Positions 30,357-38,527 of a stretch of 64,000 nt of DNA are shown piece by piece. Location: contig NZ_CP129683.1 in NCBI RefSeq assembly GCF_041080835.1, forward strand, positions 62,001 to 126,000. Direction: 5' to 3'. The stretch's first letter is position 1; the number at the start of each line of letters is the position of its first letter. Position numbers and translations under genes: made by a program. The notes beneath the pieces are model-generated. The model was given only the letters and a program-made list of their open reading frames with translations. It made no database searches and was not told the DNA's origin. This DNA comes from Bifidobacterium sp. WK012_4_13. GTDB lineage: Bacteria; Actinomycetota; Actinomycetes; Actinomycetales; Bifidobacteriaceae.

Positions 30357-31592
30357 ATGAAGGTCGACATACTGACACGTGAATATCCTCCGCATATCTA
30401 TGGTGGTGCCGGAGTCCATGTCGAAGAACTGTCCAAGGTCCTGGCGGAACGGATCGATGTGACCGTCCGAGCCTTCGATGGAGCTCGAACGGCTGCCGAC
30501 ATTCCTGCGATTCCCGGCGGCAATCATTCCGGAAGCCTGCATCTCGTGGGCTATGACGCACCGGAATATCTGGAGGACAGCAATGCCGCGCTGAAGACCT
30601 TTGGCGTCGATCTGAGCATCGCATCGGATGTCAAGGCAGACCTGGTCCATGCCCATACGTGGTACACCTGTCTCGCAGGCCGCGTCGCGGCTCAGCTCAA
30701 CGACATACCACTGGTCATCACCGCGCATAGTCTGGAACCCTTCCGCCCGTGGAAGGCCGAGCAGCTGGGGGGCGGCTATCGTCTGAGTTCATGGGCAGAG
30801 AAGGACGCCTATGAGTCGGCCGACCGCATCATCGCCGTTTCCGCAGGCATGCGCAAGGATATCCTGACTGCATATCCCCAGGTCGATCCAGAGCGGGTAT
30901 GCGTGGTACATAACGGCATCACGCTCGGTGATTTCACACGTCCCGCGGAAGATGACGATGCCTGGAATGTGTTTGACCGCTATCACATCGATCGCAACAG
31001 GCCGACGCTGCTGTTCGTCGGCAGAATCACCAGGCAGAAAGGGCTGCCATATCTGCTCAGCGCCTTGCATCTGATTGACAGGGACATTCAGGTGGTGCTC
31101 TGCGCGGGTGCCCCTGACACTCCCGAAATCGCAAGCGAGGTCAGAAACGCGTTCAGGAAGCTGGATGAGGAGCGGGGCAATATCGTCTGGATCGAAGAGA
31201 TGCTTCCCCGTCCTGAACTGAGAGCCTTGGAACATGGCTGCGATGCCTTCGTATGTCCGAGCATCTACGAACCGCTTGGCATCGTGAATCTTGAGGCGAT
31301 GGCGTGCGGACTTCCGGTCGTCGCGAGTGCAACCGGTGGCATACCCGAGGTCGTCGTCGATGGAGAGACCGGATATCTGGTGCCGATCGAGCAGCTTCAG
31401 GATGGCACGGGCACGCCGATCCATCCGGATGCATACGTCCATGACCTCGCCGAGGCGATAGACAGGATGTTCTCTGACCTGCAGCAGGCGGAACGCATGG
31501 GAGAGTGCGGCTATGAGCGTGCCCGCGACAGATTCTCCTGGGAAAGCATCGCCGATCAGACCATCGATGTGTACAGACAGGCGTTGAGGTGA
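30357..31592 (+). CDS. glgA: Glycogen synthase, corynebacterial/actinobacterial type
   Basis: The 411-residue GT4-fold glycosyltransferase starts MKVDILTREYPPHIYGGAGVHV and has VHAHTWYT, NGITLGDF, LLFVGRITRQKG and a C-terminal CPSIYEPLGIVNLEAMACGLPVV, the nucleotide-sugar E-x7-E region. It resembles the corynebacterial GlgA group. In mycobacteria the related enzyme (GlgM) instead makes maltose-1-phosphate from ADP-glucose, so the exact product is not settled by sequence. The ATG at 30357 is chosen over the longer frame from 30255, which overlaps the previous gene. Confidence 0.88.
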   Translation: MKVDILTREYPPHIYGGAGVHVEELSKVLAERIDVTVRAFDGARTAADIPAIPGGNHSGSLHLVGYDAPEYLEDSNAALKTFGVDLSIASDVKADLVHAHTWYTCLAGRVAAQLNDIPLVITAHSLEPFRPWKAEQLGGGYRLSSWAEKDAYESADRIIAVSAGMRKDILTAYPQVDPERVCVVHNGITLGDFTRPAEDDDAWNVFDRYHIDRNRPTLLFVGRITRQKGLPYLLSALHLIDRDIQVVLCAGAPDTPEIASEVRNAFRKLDEERGNIVWIEEMLPRPELRALEHGCDAFVCPSIYEPLGIVNLEAMACGLPVVASATGGIPEVVVDGETGYLVPIEQLQDGTGTPIHPDAYVHDLAEAIDRMFSDLQQAERMGECGYERARDRFSWESIADQTIDVYRQALR

Positions 31593-31593
31593 C

Positions 31594-32439
31594 ATGGAAG
31601 TCCTTGCACTGAAGGATGTTGAGTTCCGTCGTCAGCGTCGAGTCATTCTCCGCGACGTCAATCTGACGGTTCAACAAGGGGAGAAGTGGATTCTCTTCGG
31701 TCCCAGTGGCATCGGCAAGTCAAGCCTGGTGGCGATGATGAGTACGCGAGGATTCCCGAGCTCCGGGTCCGTCGACATTCTCGGCAACAGACTGGGTAAG
31801 GTCGATGTGTTCTCGTACCGGCATCGCATAGGGCTGTCTTCGGCGGAACTCTCACGGGCCTTTCCTCCGCAGGAGGATCCGCTCGACATCGTCGTGACTG
31901 CGCTCACCGCGACGACCGGCAAGTGGCGCGACTCATATACCGATGCGGAGTATGGGCGTGCTCGTTCGCTGATGCGTGAATTCGGCATTGAATACCTTGA
32001 GGGCAAGCAGATGTTCAAGCTATCCGAGGGGGAGAGAACCCGAGTGCTGATCTGCAGGGCGTTGATGGCGGACCCCGACCTGCTGATCCTTGACGAGCCG
32101 ACGACAGGTCTCGATCTGGGCGGGCGCGAGCTTGTTCTCCAAGCCCTGGGGCGCATCGGAGCGGATCCGCACAGAACGGTGCTGCTTGTCACGCATAGGC
32201 TTGAAGAGATTCCTCAGGGGTTCGATCACGTTGCGATCATGGGGCGGTTGTCTGGCAATGAGGCGGACGCCCACCAGGATGCGGTCACTGGCCGCGATCC
32301 GGAGCCGGGAACGATAATCTATCAGGGCGATCTGGAACATGGCTTCACGGCCGAGAGACTCAGCGAGATATTTGGCATCGACCTGTCTGTTTCCTCGGCC
32401 CAAGGGCGGTGGGCTGCATACGCTCGGCATCGGGACTGA
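31594..32439 (+). CDS. Stand-alone ABC transporter ATP-binding protein (YlmA-like)
   Basis: The 281-residue protein has Walker A GPSGIGKSS, the signature LSEGERTRV, Walker [16 protein letters not shown] and the switch VTHRLEEIP. It resembles the YlmA/ModF-type single ABC ATPases. No permease or binding protein is adjacent. Its ATG lies one base after the glgA stop, so the two genes are likely translated together, though a functional link is not evident. Confidence in ABC ATPase is high and in any substrate is nil. Confidence 0.85.
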   Translation: MEVLALKDVEFRRQRRVILRDVNLTVQQGEKWILFGPSGIGKSSLVAMMSTRGFPSSGSVDILGNRLGKVDVFSYRHRIGLSSAELSRAFPPQEDPLDIVVTALTATTGKWRDSYTDAEYGRARSLMREFGIEYLEGKQMFKLSEGERTRVLICRALMADPDLLILDEPTTGLDLGGRELVLQALGRIGADPHRTVLLVTHRLEEIPQGFDHVAIMGRLSGNEADAHQDAVTGRDPEPGTIIYQGDLEHGFTAERLSEIFGIDLSVSSAQGRWAAYARHRD

Positions 32440-32511
32440 ACCGAACTGCGACCGTGTGGAGCTTCGCACGACGCTGTATAATTCTCGACCGAACGGTGAT
32501 ATGGAGGAATT

Positions 32512-33627
32512 ATGCCGAAGAGAGGTCCCCTTTGCGTGGGGGAAAAAGTGCAGCTGACCGATCGCAAGGGAGCAATGATCACGGCCCTGCTTGAGCATGG
32601 TGAGGTCGTGCAGACGCAGCGAGGGGTGATACCCCATGACGATGTGATCGGTCTGGTCGAGGGGTCCATCGTGACGACGCGAAGCGCGGCCGCGTTGCAT
32701 CAGATGCAGCTGGGGCAGGGTGCAGGCATGGCGCCAGCATCGACGGGCGATGACGACGGGTCCATCCAAGATGCGAAGAAGCCTTGGAAGGCGGCACGAC
32801 GGCTTGGTGGCTGGTCATATACGGTCATGAGGCCGCGCTTGGCGGATTATGTGCTTTCGATGCCTCGCGGCGCGCAGATCATGTACCCGAAGGACATCGC
32901 CCAGGTATTGACGATGGGGGATATCCGCTCCGGCATGCGTGTGCTGGAGTCAGGCGCGGGTTCTGGTGCGATGAGCCTGAACCTGTTGGATGCAGTCGGT
33001 TCCGAAGGTCATCTAACGACCATCGAAAGGCGTTCGGAGTTTGCACGCATCGCGGGATTGAATGCTTCCGTGTACTTCGGTGGAATGCCGAAGCGCTGGG
33101 AGCTGCTCACGGGTGATTTTGACACGGTTGCCAAGGATTGCACGGAGCATGGCTATGACCGCGTCGTCTTGGACATGCTTGATCCCTGGAACAGGCTGGA
33201 AGCGGTTGAGCGACTTATCGTTCCCGGAGGCGTGCTCAGCGCCTACGTGACGACGACCACGCAGATGAGTCGTCTTGTCGAGCAGATGCGCGAGCGCGGT
33301 TCGTGGACGGAGCCGGAAGTGTCCGAAACCCTGCAGCGGGACTGGAAGGTTCAGGGCTTGGCGGTGCGTCCGAACCATCAAATGATAGGGCACACCGGCT
33401 TCATCGTTGTCTCTCGGGCGATGAGTCCCGGCATCGAGGCGTTGCGCAAGCGCGAGCGGGCGACCAAGGACACCTATGCCGACATTGATGGTGCGACTGC
33501 GGCAGAGTCTCTGGAAGAGCTCGAGCTGCGCGATATTTCCGATCGGAAGCTGCGCAAGGTCCTGCGCGACCTGGAGCACCAGGCAACTGTAGTAGAGTCA
33601 GGAATGGAGCAGGGGGCTCTTGAATAG
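32512..33627 (+). CDS. trmI: tRNA (adenine(58)-N(1))-methyltransferase TrmI
   Basis: TrmI methylates N1 of A58 in the T-loop of tRNA. The 371-residue protein begins with the family's small N-terminal domain (GEKVQLTDRKG), has YVLSMPRGAQIMYPKDIAQVL, the SAM loop VLESGAGSGAMSLNLL and DRVVLDMLDPWN. The C-terminal 70 residues are longer than in typical TrmI and charged. The ATG has TGGAGGAAT just upstream. Confidence 0.93.
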   Translation: MPKRGPLCVGEKVQLTDRKGAMITALLEHGEVVQTQRGVIPHDDVIGLVEGSIVTTRSAAALHQMQLGQGAGMAPASTGDDDGSIQDAKKPWKAARRLGGWSYTVMRPRLADYVLSMPRGAQIMYPKDIAQVLTMGDIRSGMRVLESGAGSGAMSLNLLDAVGSEGHLTTIERRSEFARIAGLNASVYFGGMPKRWELLTGDFDTVAKDCTEHGYDRVVLDMLDPWNRLEAVERLIVPGGVLSAYVTTTTQMSRLVEQMRERGSWTEPEVSETLQRDWKVQGLAVRPNHQMIGHTGFIVVSRAMSPGIEALRKRERATKDTYADIDGATAAESLEELELRDISDRKLRKVLRDLEHQATVVESGMEQGALE

Positions 33628-33689
33628 GTCGTTGCATTCAGACAGCGGATCGTTGCTGCGATGCTGAATGAGTTGCTGAGGAGTTGCTG

Positions 33690-34250
33690 ATGAACGTCAA
33701 CCTTCGAAAGCTGAAGAAAAGTCTTCGTTCTCGTGCGTATGTGCTCATCGTCATGAGACATGCGAAGGCCGAGTCGCTGGGTGAGGATGGCGACCGGACT
33801 CGCAGAATAACCGATAAGGGGAAGAAGCAGGCGAAGGAAGTCGCAAAGGGGCTTGACTTCCTTGACCTGGTTCCTGACCGGATCGCCACCTCGAGCGCTG
33901 ACCGAACCATGGAAACGCTGAACCGGATGCTTCGGTATTTCGGGGATGGTCCCAAGGTCGATGTCAGACTCAGCCTGTACCAGGGAGGCATTCAGTCGGT
34001 GCTTGATGAGATTCAAGCCACCAAGCCAAAGCGACGCGTTCTCATGATCCTTGGTCATGAACCCACCGTTTCCGTGAGCTGCGAATGGCTGGCGACCTCG
34101 GATTCCGATCCGAGCCAGCTTGATCTGTTGAATCTTGGACTGTCGCCTGCAAGTCTGGCGATCTTCGCCTGTGACAGGCCCTTCAACGAATGGACGGTGC
34201 ACGGCGCCGAACTCATTGCGGTGCTGACGCCGCATGATTTCAATTCTTGA
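33690..34250 (+). CDS. SixA-like histidine phosphatase
   Basis: This 186-residue histidine-phosphatase-superfamily protein contains the RHAKAE variant of the RHG motif, TSSADRTMET and LGHEPTVS, matching SixA-like proteins that remove phosphate from phosphohistidine. The substrate is unknown. GAGGAG lies six bases before the ATG, so the TTG at 33684 is rejected. It follows trmI closely and may share its transcript. Confidence 0.85.
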   Translation: MNVNLRKLKKSLRSRAYVLIVMRHAKAESLGEDGDRTRRITDKGKKQAKEVAKGLDFLDLVPDRIATSSADRTMETLNRMLRYFGDGPKVDVRLSLYQGGIQSVLDEIQATKPKRRVLMILGHEPTVSVSCEWLATSDSDPSQLDLLNLGLSPASLAIFACDRPFNEWTVHGAELIAVLTPHDFNS

Positions 34251-34473
34251 ACGCATCGTCTGCACATGCTGCTCGTGGCATGGTGGCATCGTGTCATCAT
34301 CACCGTGCAGGCCCCGCCATCGGTGGCATCGTGCGTCAAGGCGGCTGCAGATGGCTCGGATTGGCACGGCATCGTCATATGGATGTCGATGTTGAGTCCC
34401 TATACTTGCAGATGAGCAAGGCAACCGCAATCACGTGTTGGACTGGGAGTGCATGTGCAGCAGGGTATAGATT

Positions 34474-34504
34474 TTGGTTATAACGACACACCATTCATTA
34501 TAAT
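34474..34504 (+). promoter_or_regulatory. Candidate metE promoter
   Basis: TTGGTT (34474-34479) and a perfect TATAAT (34499-34504) are 19 bases apart. The -10 is convincing, the -35 less so. Transcription would start near 34511, directly at the dyad below. Confidence 0.55.
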
Positions 34505-34514
34505 TACCTGTAGA

Positions 34515-34532
34515 GGCTATCGCTTGATACCC
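34515..34532. promoter_or_regulatory. Dyad downstream of the metE promoter (candidate operator)
   Basis: GGCTATCGCTTGATACCC has mirrored arms GG.TATC and GATA.CC about a four-base centre. It begins ten bases after the -10, where a bound repressor would block transcription. A sulfur/methionine regulator is an inference from position only. Confidence 0.45.
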
Positions 34533-34567
34533 TTCTTGGGGTTGCAACATCATACATTGGAGGAAGC

Positions 34568-36880
34568 ATGTCCGCACTCACTTCGGTAATCGGTTTCCCG
34601 CGCATCGGTTCGAACAGGGAACTGAAACGGTCGATAGAAAGTTATTGGAGAGGCAAATCGACTCTGGAGGATATGCAGGGCACGGCTCGCGAGCTGCGTG
34701 CGAAGCATTGGAAGCTTCAACGGGATGCCGGAATCGATCTGATTCCAAGCAACGATTTCAGCTATTATGACCAGCTGCTGGATACATCCATCCTGCTGGG
34801 CGCTGTCCCGCAGCGATACAGCAAGCTCTCGCTCGGCGCGGAGGATACCCTCTTCGCAATGGGACGCGGCTATCAGGGAGAGCGAGGCGATGTCACCGCC
34901 CTGCCAATGAAGAAGTGGTTCACGACGAACTATCACTATCTGGTTCCTGAAATCGACGATTCCGAAGAAATCGCGCTCAATGGCACCAAGCCCTTTGACG
35001 AATTCAACGAGGCCAAGGAACTGGGCATCGTCACCAAGCCGGTGCTGATCGGCCCCTACACCTTCCTCAAGCTCGCCCGTCGTCCTGAAGGGGCGCCACT
35101 CACGCTCGACAAGGGCCTTGTCAACGCAGTCGCCCGGGTCTATGCGCAGGTGCTTGCCCGCTTTGCCGAGTTGGGTGCCCAATGGGTCCAGTTCGATGAG
35201 CCATATCTCGTGCTGGACAAGTCCGAGGGCGACGTGGAACTGTTCAAGACCCTCTATGCGAAGATTCTTCCAGCCAGAGATGGCGACAATGGTTCGGTGA
35301 AGCTGCTGCTGCAGACCTATTTCGGTCACATCGCGGATATCTATGAAACTGTAAGGCTCTTTGAATTCGACGGCGTGGGACTTGATTTCGTCGAAGGGGC
35401 TGACGACAACCTCGCCGCATTGAAGAAATTCGGTGTGGCCGAAAGGACAACGATTTTCGCCGGTGTCGTCAATGGTCGAAACATATGGCGCAACGACTAC
35501 GCCGACAGCCTTGGGGTGCTCGATGCAGTGCGCCAGGTAACCGACCGCGTTGTGGTCTCCACGGGATGTTCGCTGCTCCATGTTCCATTCAGCGTGGAAG
35601 GTGAGGATGGACTGAGTCCTGAGGTGCGCCGACATTTCGCATTCGCTGTCGAGAAGCTGCAGGAGCTCAAGGAAATCGCAGCATTGTCTTCGAATAACGA
35701 AGCCGCCCTGAAGAATTCCAAGGAACTCGCCGCCAACCAGTCATTGTTCGACGGTCATCGCGTCGAAGCCGATGCGAAGGTCTCCGAACGCATCGAAGCC
35801 CTTCAAACCAGTGACTTCACCCGTCTTCCTGAGCGCAGGGAACGCCAGGCCGAGCAGCGTGAGGAACTGGCATTGCCACTGCTTCCCACGACGACAATCG
35901 GGTCGTTCCCCCAGACCAGGGAGATACGTGCCGAACGCGCGCAATTCCGCAAGCACGAGATTTCGCAGGATGAATACGATACCTTCATCAAGCGGCACAT
36001 CGACGAGGTCCTCGAAAGGCAGGAACGCATCGGTCTCGACGTGCTGGTGCATGGCGAATTCGAGCGCAACGACATGGTCGAATACTTCGGCCAGCATCTC
36101 AATGGCTTCCTCTTCACCAGGAACGCATGGGTCCAGTCCTATGGAACCCGCTGTGTCAAGCCTCCGATCGTCTGGTCCGATGTTTCCCGCGCGCAGCCCA
36201 TCACGGTCGCATGGAGCGCATATGCGCAGTCACGCACGACGCGTCTGGTCAAGGGCATGCTCACCGGTCCTGTCACGATCCTGAACTGGTCCTGGCCGCG
36301 CGAGGATGTCAGCCATAAGCTGCAGACCACGCAGCTTGCCCTTGCCATCCGAGACGAAGTGCTCGATCTGGAGGATGCGGGAATCAAGGTCATTCAGATC
36401 GATGAGGCAGCCCTGCGCGAAAAGCTGCCGCTGCGCCGCAGCGACTGGCACAAGCGCTATCTCGACTGGGCGATCCCGGCCTTCAGGCTGGTGCATTCCG
36501 GCGTCAGGCCGACGACTCAGATCCACACGCATATGTGCTACTCGGAGTTCAATGACATCATCAAGGACATAGATGCGATGGATGCCGATGTTATCTCGTT
36601 CGAAGCATCCCGTTCCGATCTTACGGTTCTGGACGCCATCCACGACGCCCACTTCGAAACCGAGGCCGGACCCGGCGTATATGACATCCATTCGCCACGC
36701 ATCCCTTCCGAGGCAGAGATCGAGACCCGAATCGACGAGATCCTTGACAAGATGGATTCGTCCGCGGTCTGGATCAATCCTGACTGTGGCCTGAAGACCC
36801 GTGGCGATGCCGAAACATGGCCAAGTTTGGAGCATATGGTGGCCGCCGCCCAGGCAGTCCGCGCGAGGTTGGAGCGCTAG
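34568..36880 (+). CDS. metE: Cobalamin-independent methionine synthase
   Basis: MetE transfers the methyl of 5-methyltetrahydrofolate-polyglutamate to homocysteine. The 770-residue protein has two homologous barrels. The N-terminal one starts [14 protein letters not shown]. The C-terminal one carries [37 protein letters not shown], the zinc-binding HTHMCYSEF (His/Cys) and [10 protein letters not shown] with the last zinc Cys. GGAGGAAGC precedes the ATG. It is followed by metF, so the methyl donor and the synthase are made together. Confidence 0.97.
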   Translation: MSALTSVIGFPRIGSNRELKRSIESYWRGKSTLEDMQGTARELRAKHWKLQRDAGIDLIPSNDFSYYDQLLDTSILLGAVPQRYSKLSLGAEDTLFAMGRGYQGERGDVTALPMKKWFTTNYHYLVPEIDDSEEIALNGTKPFDEFNEAKELGIVTKPVLIGPYTFLKLARRPEGAPLTLDKGLVNAVARVYAQVLARFAELGAQWVQFDEPYLVLDKSEGDVELFKTLYAKILPARDGDNGSVKLLLQTYFGHIADIYETVRLFEFDGVGLDFVEGADDNLAALKKFGVAERTTIFAGVVNGRNIWRNDYADSLGVLDAVRQVTDRVVVSTGCSLLHVPFSVEGEDGLSPEVRRHFAFAVEKLQELKEIAALSSNNEAALKNSKELAANQSLFDGHRVEADAKVSERIEALQTSDFTRLPERRERQAEQREELALPLLPTTTIGSFPQTREIRAERAQFRKHEISQDEYDTFIKRHIDEVLERQERIGLDVLVHGEFERNDMVEYFGQHLNGFLFTRNAWVQSYGTRCVKPPIVWSDVSRAQPITVAWSAYAQSRTTRLVKGMLTGPVTILNWSWPREDVSHKLQTTQLALAIRDEVLDLEDAGIKVIQIDEAALREKLPLRRSDWHKRYLDWAIPAFRLVHSGVRPTTQIHTHMCYSEFNDIIKDIDAMDADVISFEASRSDLTVLDAIHDAHFETEAGPGVYDIHSPRIPSEAEIETRIDEILDKMDSSAVWINPDCGLKTRGDAETWPSLEHMVAAAQAVRARLER

Positions 36881-36882
36881 CC

Positions 36883-37731
36883 ATGCATGCTCCGATGTTC
36901 TCTCTTGAGGTCTTTCCGCCGCGCAGAACCGCGCCTGTCGGAACCATCTATGACACGATGGACGGGCTGCAGGGCATGCATCCCGACTTCATCTCGGTCA
37001 CCTATGGCACCGGAAAGCAGGCCGACCGCACGGCGACGGCGCGCATCGCGAATACGATTCGCGCGGAATATGGGATTCCTGCAGTCGCACATCTGACAGC
37101 GCGCTACGCAGACCGGGACGAGATAGACCGTGAGCTCGACCTGTTCGAGGATGCGGGGGTGAAGGCGACGCTGGCCTTGCGCGGCGATTCGCGGGTGGAT
37201 ACGGATCCATGCGGAGAATTCAAGCATGCCAGCGATCTTGTCAGCTACATTCGTGAGCGCAAGCCCGAAATGAAGGTGTATGCGGCCTGCTATCCGGAAG
37301 GCCATCCTGAGGCCGCGAATCTCGATGCCGACATCGACAATCTGAAGACCAAGGTCGATGCAGGGGTCGATCATCTGATATCGCAGCTTTTCTTCGACAA
37401 CGAGGACTATCTGCGATTCCTTGACAAGGTTCGCAAGGCTGGCATCGGCGTACCCATCGAGGCTGGCATCATGCCCGTCACCAATGCCTCCCGCGTCAGG
37501 CATATGGTCGGCATGTGCGGGTCACGGATTCCCTCCACGGTCGAGAAGATGATCGAGCGTTGGGGTGACGATCCTGATGCGATGCAGGAGGCTGGCATCA
37601 TCTATGCCTCTGCTCAGATTTCCGACCTTGTCGCGCGAGGCGTCGACGGCATCCATCTCTATACGATGAATAAGGCCGTGACGACCCGGCGCATCTGGAA
37701 CAACGTAAGGCCGCTGTTCCATTCGCGATAG
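36883..37731 (+). CDS. metF: 5,10-methylenetetrahydrofolate reductase
   Basis: MetF reduces methylene-THF to methyl-THF with FAD and NADH, supplying MetE. The 282-residue barrel starts with FSLEVFPPR, and has DFISVTYG, THLTARY-type folate motif (here VAHLTARYADRDEID), ALRGD, CYPEGHPEA and QLFFDNEDYLRF with the GIMPVTNASRV signature. The ATG is two bases after the metE stop. Confidence 0.96.
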   Translation: MHAPMFSLEVFPPRRTAPVGTIYDTMDGLQGMHPDFISVTYGTGKQADRTATARIANTIRAEYGIPAVAHLTARYADRDEIDRELDLFEDAGVKATLALRGDSRVDTDPCGEFKHASDLVSYIRERKPEMKVYAACYPEGHPEAANLDADIDNLKTKVDAGVDHLISQLFFDNEDYLRFLDKVRKAGIGVPIEAGIMPVTNASRVRHMVGMCGSRIPSTVEKMIERWGDDPDAMQEAGIIYASAQISDLVARGVDGIHLYTMNKAVTTRRIWNNVRPLFHSR

Positions 37732-37871
37732 GCTGTTCGCCAGATGCACGATGCATGGCTGCGGATCGCTGCAGGCATGCGTGCGGATATTCGAGCATGG
37801 CCCCGGGCAAGAAGCTCAGGGCTGCTGTCTGTGGTTTCCTACGGCATTCGTGCCAGGCGCGGATGCTTCGG

Positions 37872-38420
37872 TCAGTCCTGGCTGGCTGTTCTGGGACGGT
37901 CGTGTCCGTGCTGAAGCCCCAGCGGGCCATTGGTCATTTCCAGACTCTGCGTATCGAAGTCGTCCGGGATGAGGTGACCGGTCGAGCGGAAACCCATATG
38001 TTTATAGAAGCCGATGGCGTGGGCATTGCCAGTGAATACCGTCAGGGCGGCGTATGGCTCAGGCATTATGGAGAGCGCGGCATCGATGAGACGTGTCCCG
38101 ACGCCCTCATGCTGGGCGGATCTGAGCACATAGAGCGCGCCTATCTCGGATGCGTGCGGTGTGACCAGCTCCTCGCCCGTCTGGGGAAGATACTCCACAA
38201 AGCCCACTATCGCGTCATGCCTCACAGCCACGAGCGTGTATCGGGGGTCATGCCGCTTCGTGACCCTGAGTGCGAATTCGGGTGTGACGAGCGAGACGAA
38301 TTCGTCCGGGAGCATACCCTCATAGGTCTCATGCCATGTCAGTGAGTGGACGACAGCCTTCTCCTCGAAACGTTCCGGAGTGAGTTCTTCGATGGTTAAC
38401 GGTGATTCCATGGCTTTCAT
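37872..38420 (-). CDS. GNAT-family N-acetyltransferase
   Basis: The 182-residue protein fits the GNAT fold: a variable N-terminal substrate half, LYVLRSAQHEGVGTRLIDAAL as the acetyl-CoA pyrophosphate loop (Q/RxxGxG/A-like), and AIGFYKHMGFRSTG near the C terminus. The substrate cannot be told. Two close ATG starts exist (38420 and 38411). It is convergent with metF and divergent from glnE. Confidence 0.85.
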   Translation of the reverse strand: MKAMESPLTIEELTPERFEEKAVVHSLTWHETYEGMLPDEFVSLVTPEFALRVTKRHDPRYTLVAVRHDAIVGFVEYLPQTGEELVTPHASEIGALYVLRSAQHEGVGTRLIDAALSIMPEPYAALTVFTGNAHAIGFYKHMGFRSTGHLIPDDFDTQSLEMTNGPLGLQHGHDRPRTASQD

Positions 38421-38447
38421 GATAGCCGCACCGAATTTGCCATTCCT

Positions 38448-38475
38448 GTCATGGTTCGTTTGTCATGGTTCGTTT
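38448..38475. repeat. Tandem 14-mer upstream of glnE
   Basis: GTCATGGTTCGTTT occurs twice back to back (38448-38461 and 38462-38475) in the 107-base divergent region of the GNAT gene and glnE. It lies about 40-70 bases upstream of the glnE -10-like element, a suitable place for a regulator. Confidence 0.5.
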
Positions 38476-38515
38476 GCCACCAGGAACTTCCGACATGGTG
38501 GGAAGTGGCATGGGG

Positions 38516-38521
38516 TAGATT
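38516..38521 (+). promoter_or_regulatory. -10-like element of glnE, probable leaderless transcript
   Basis: TAGATT ends six bases before the glnE ATG and there is no Shine-Dalgarno sequence. This spacing would place the transcription start at or next to the start codon, as in leaderless actinobacterial mRNAs. No good -35 is seen. Confidence 0.45.
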
Positions 38522-38527
38522 GACTGT

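Larger units (their letters stand above)
34251..34567. other. Gene-free metE leader and promoter region
   Basis: In these 317 bases I see no gene. GGTGGCATCGTG occurs at 34282-34293 and again at 34322-34333, exactly 40 bases apart. A promoter and dyad lie close to metE and are listed separately. I do not recognise a SAM or cobalamin riboswitch. Confidence 0.6.

Noticed and set aside
34251..34567. SAM or cobalamin riboswitch before metE
   Set aside because: I could not find the conserved core elements of either class; a covariance-model search would settle it.
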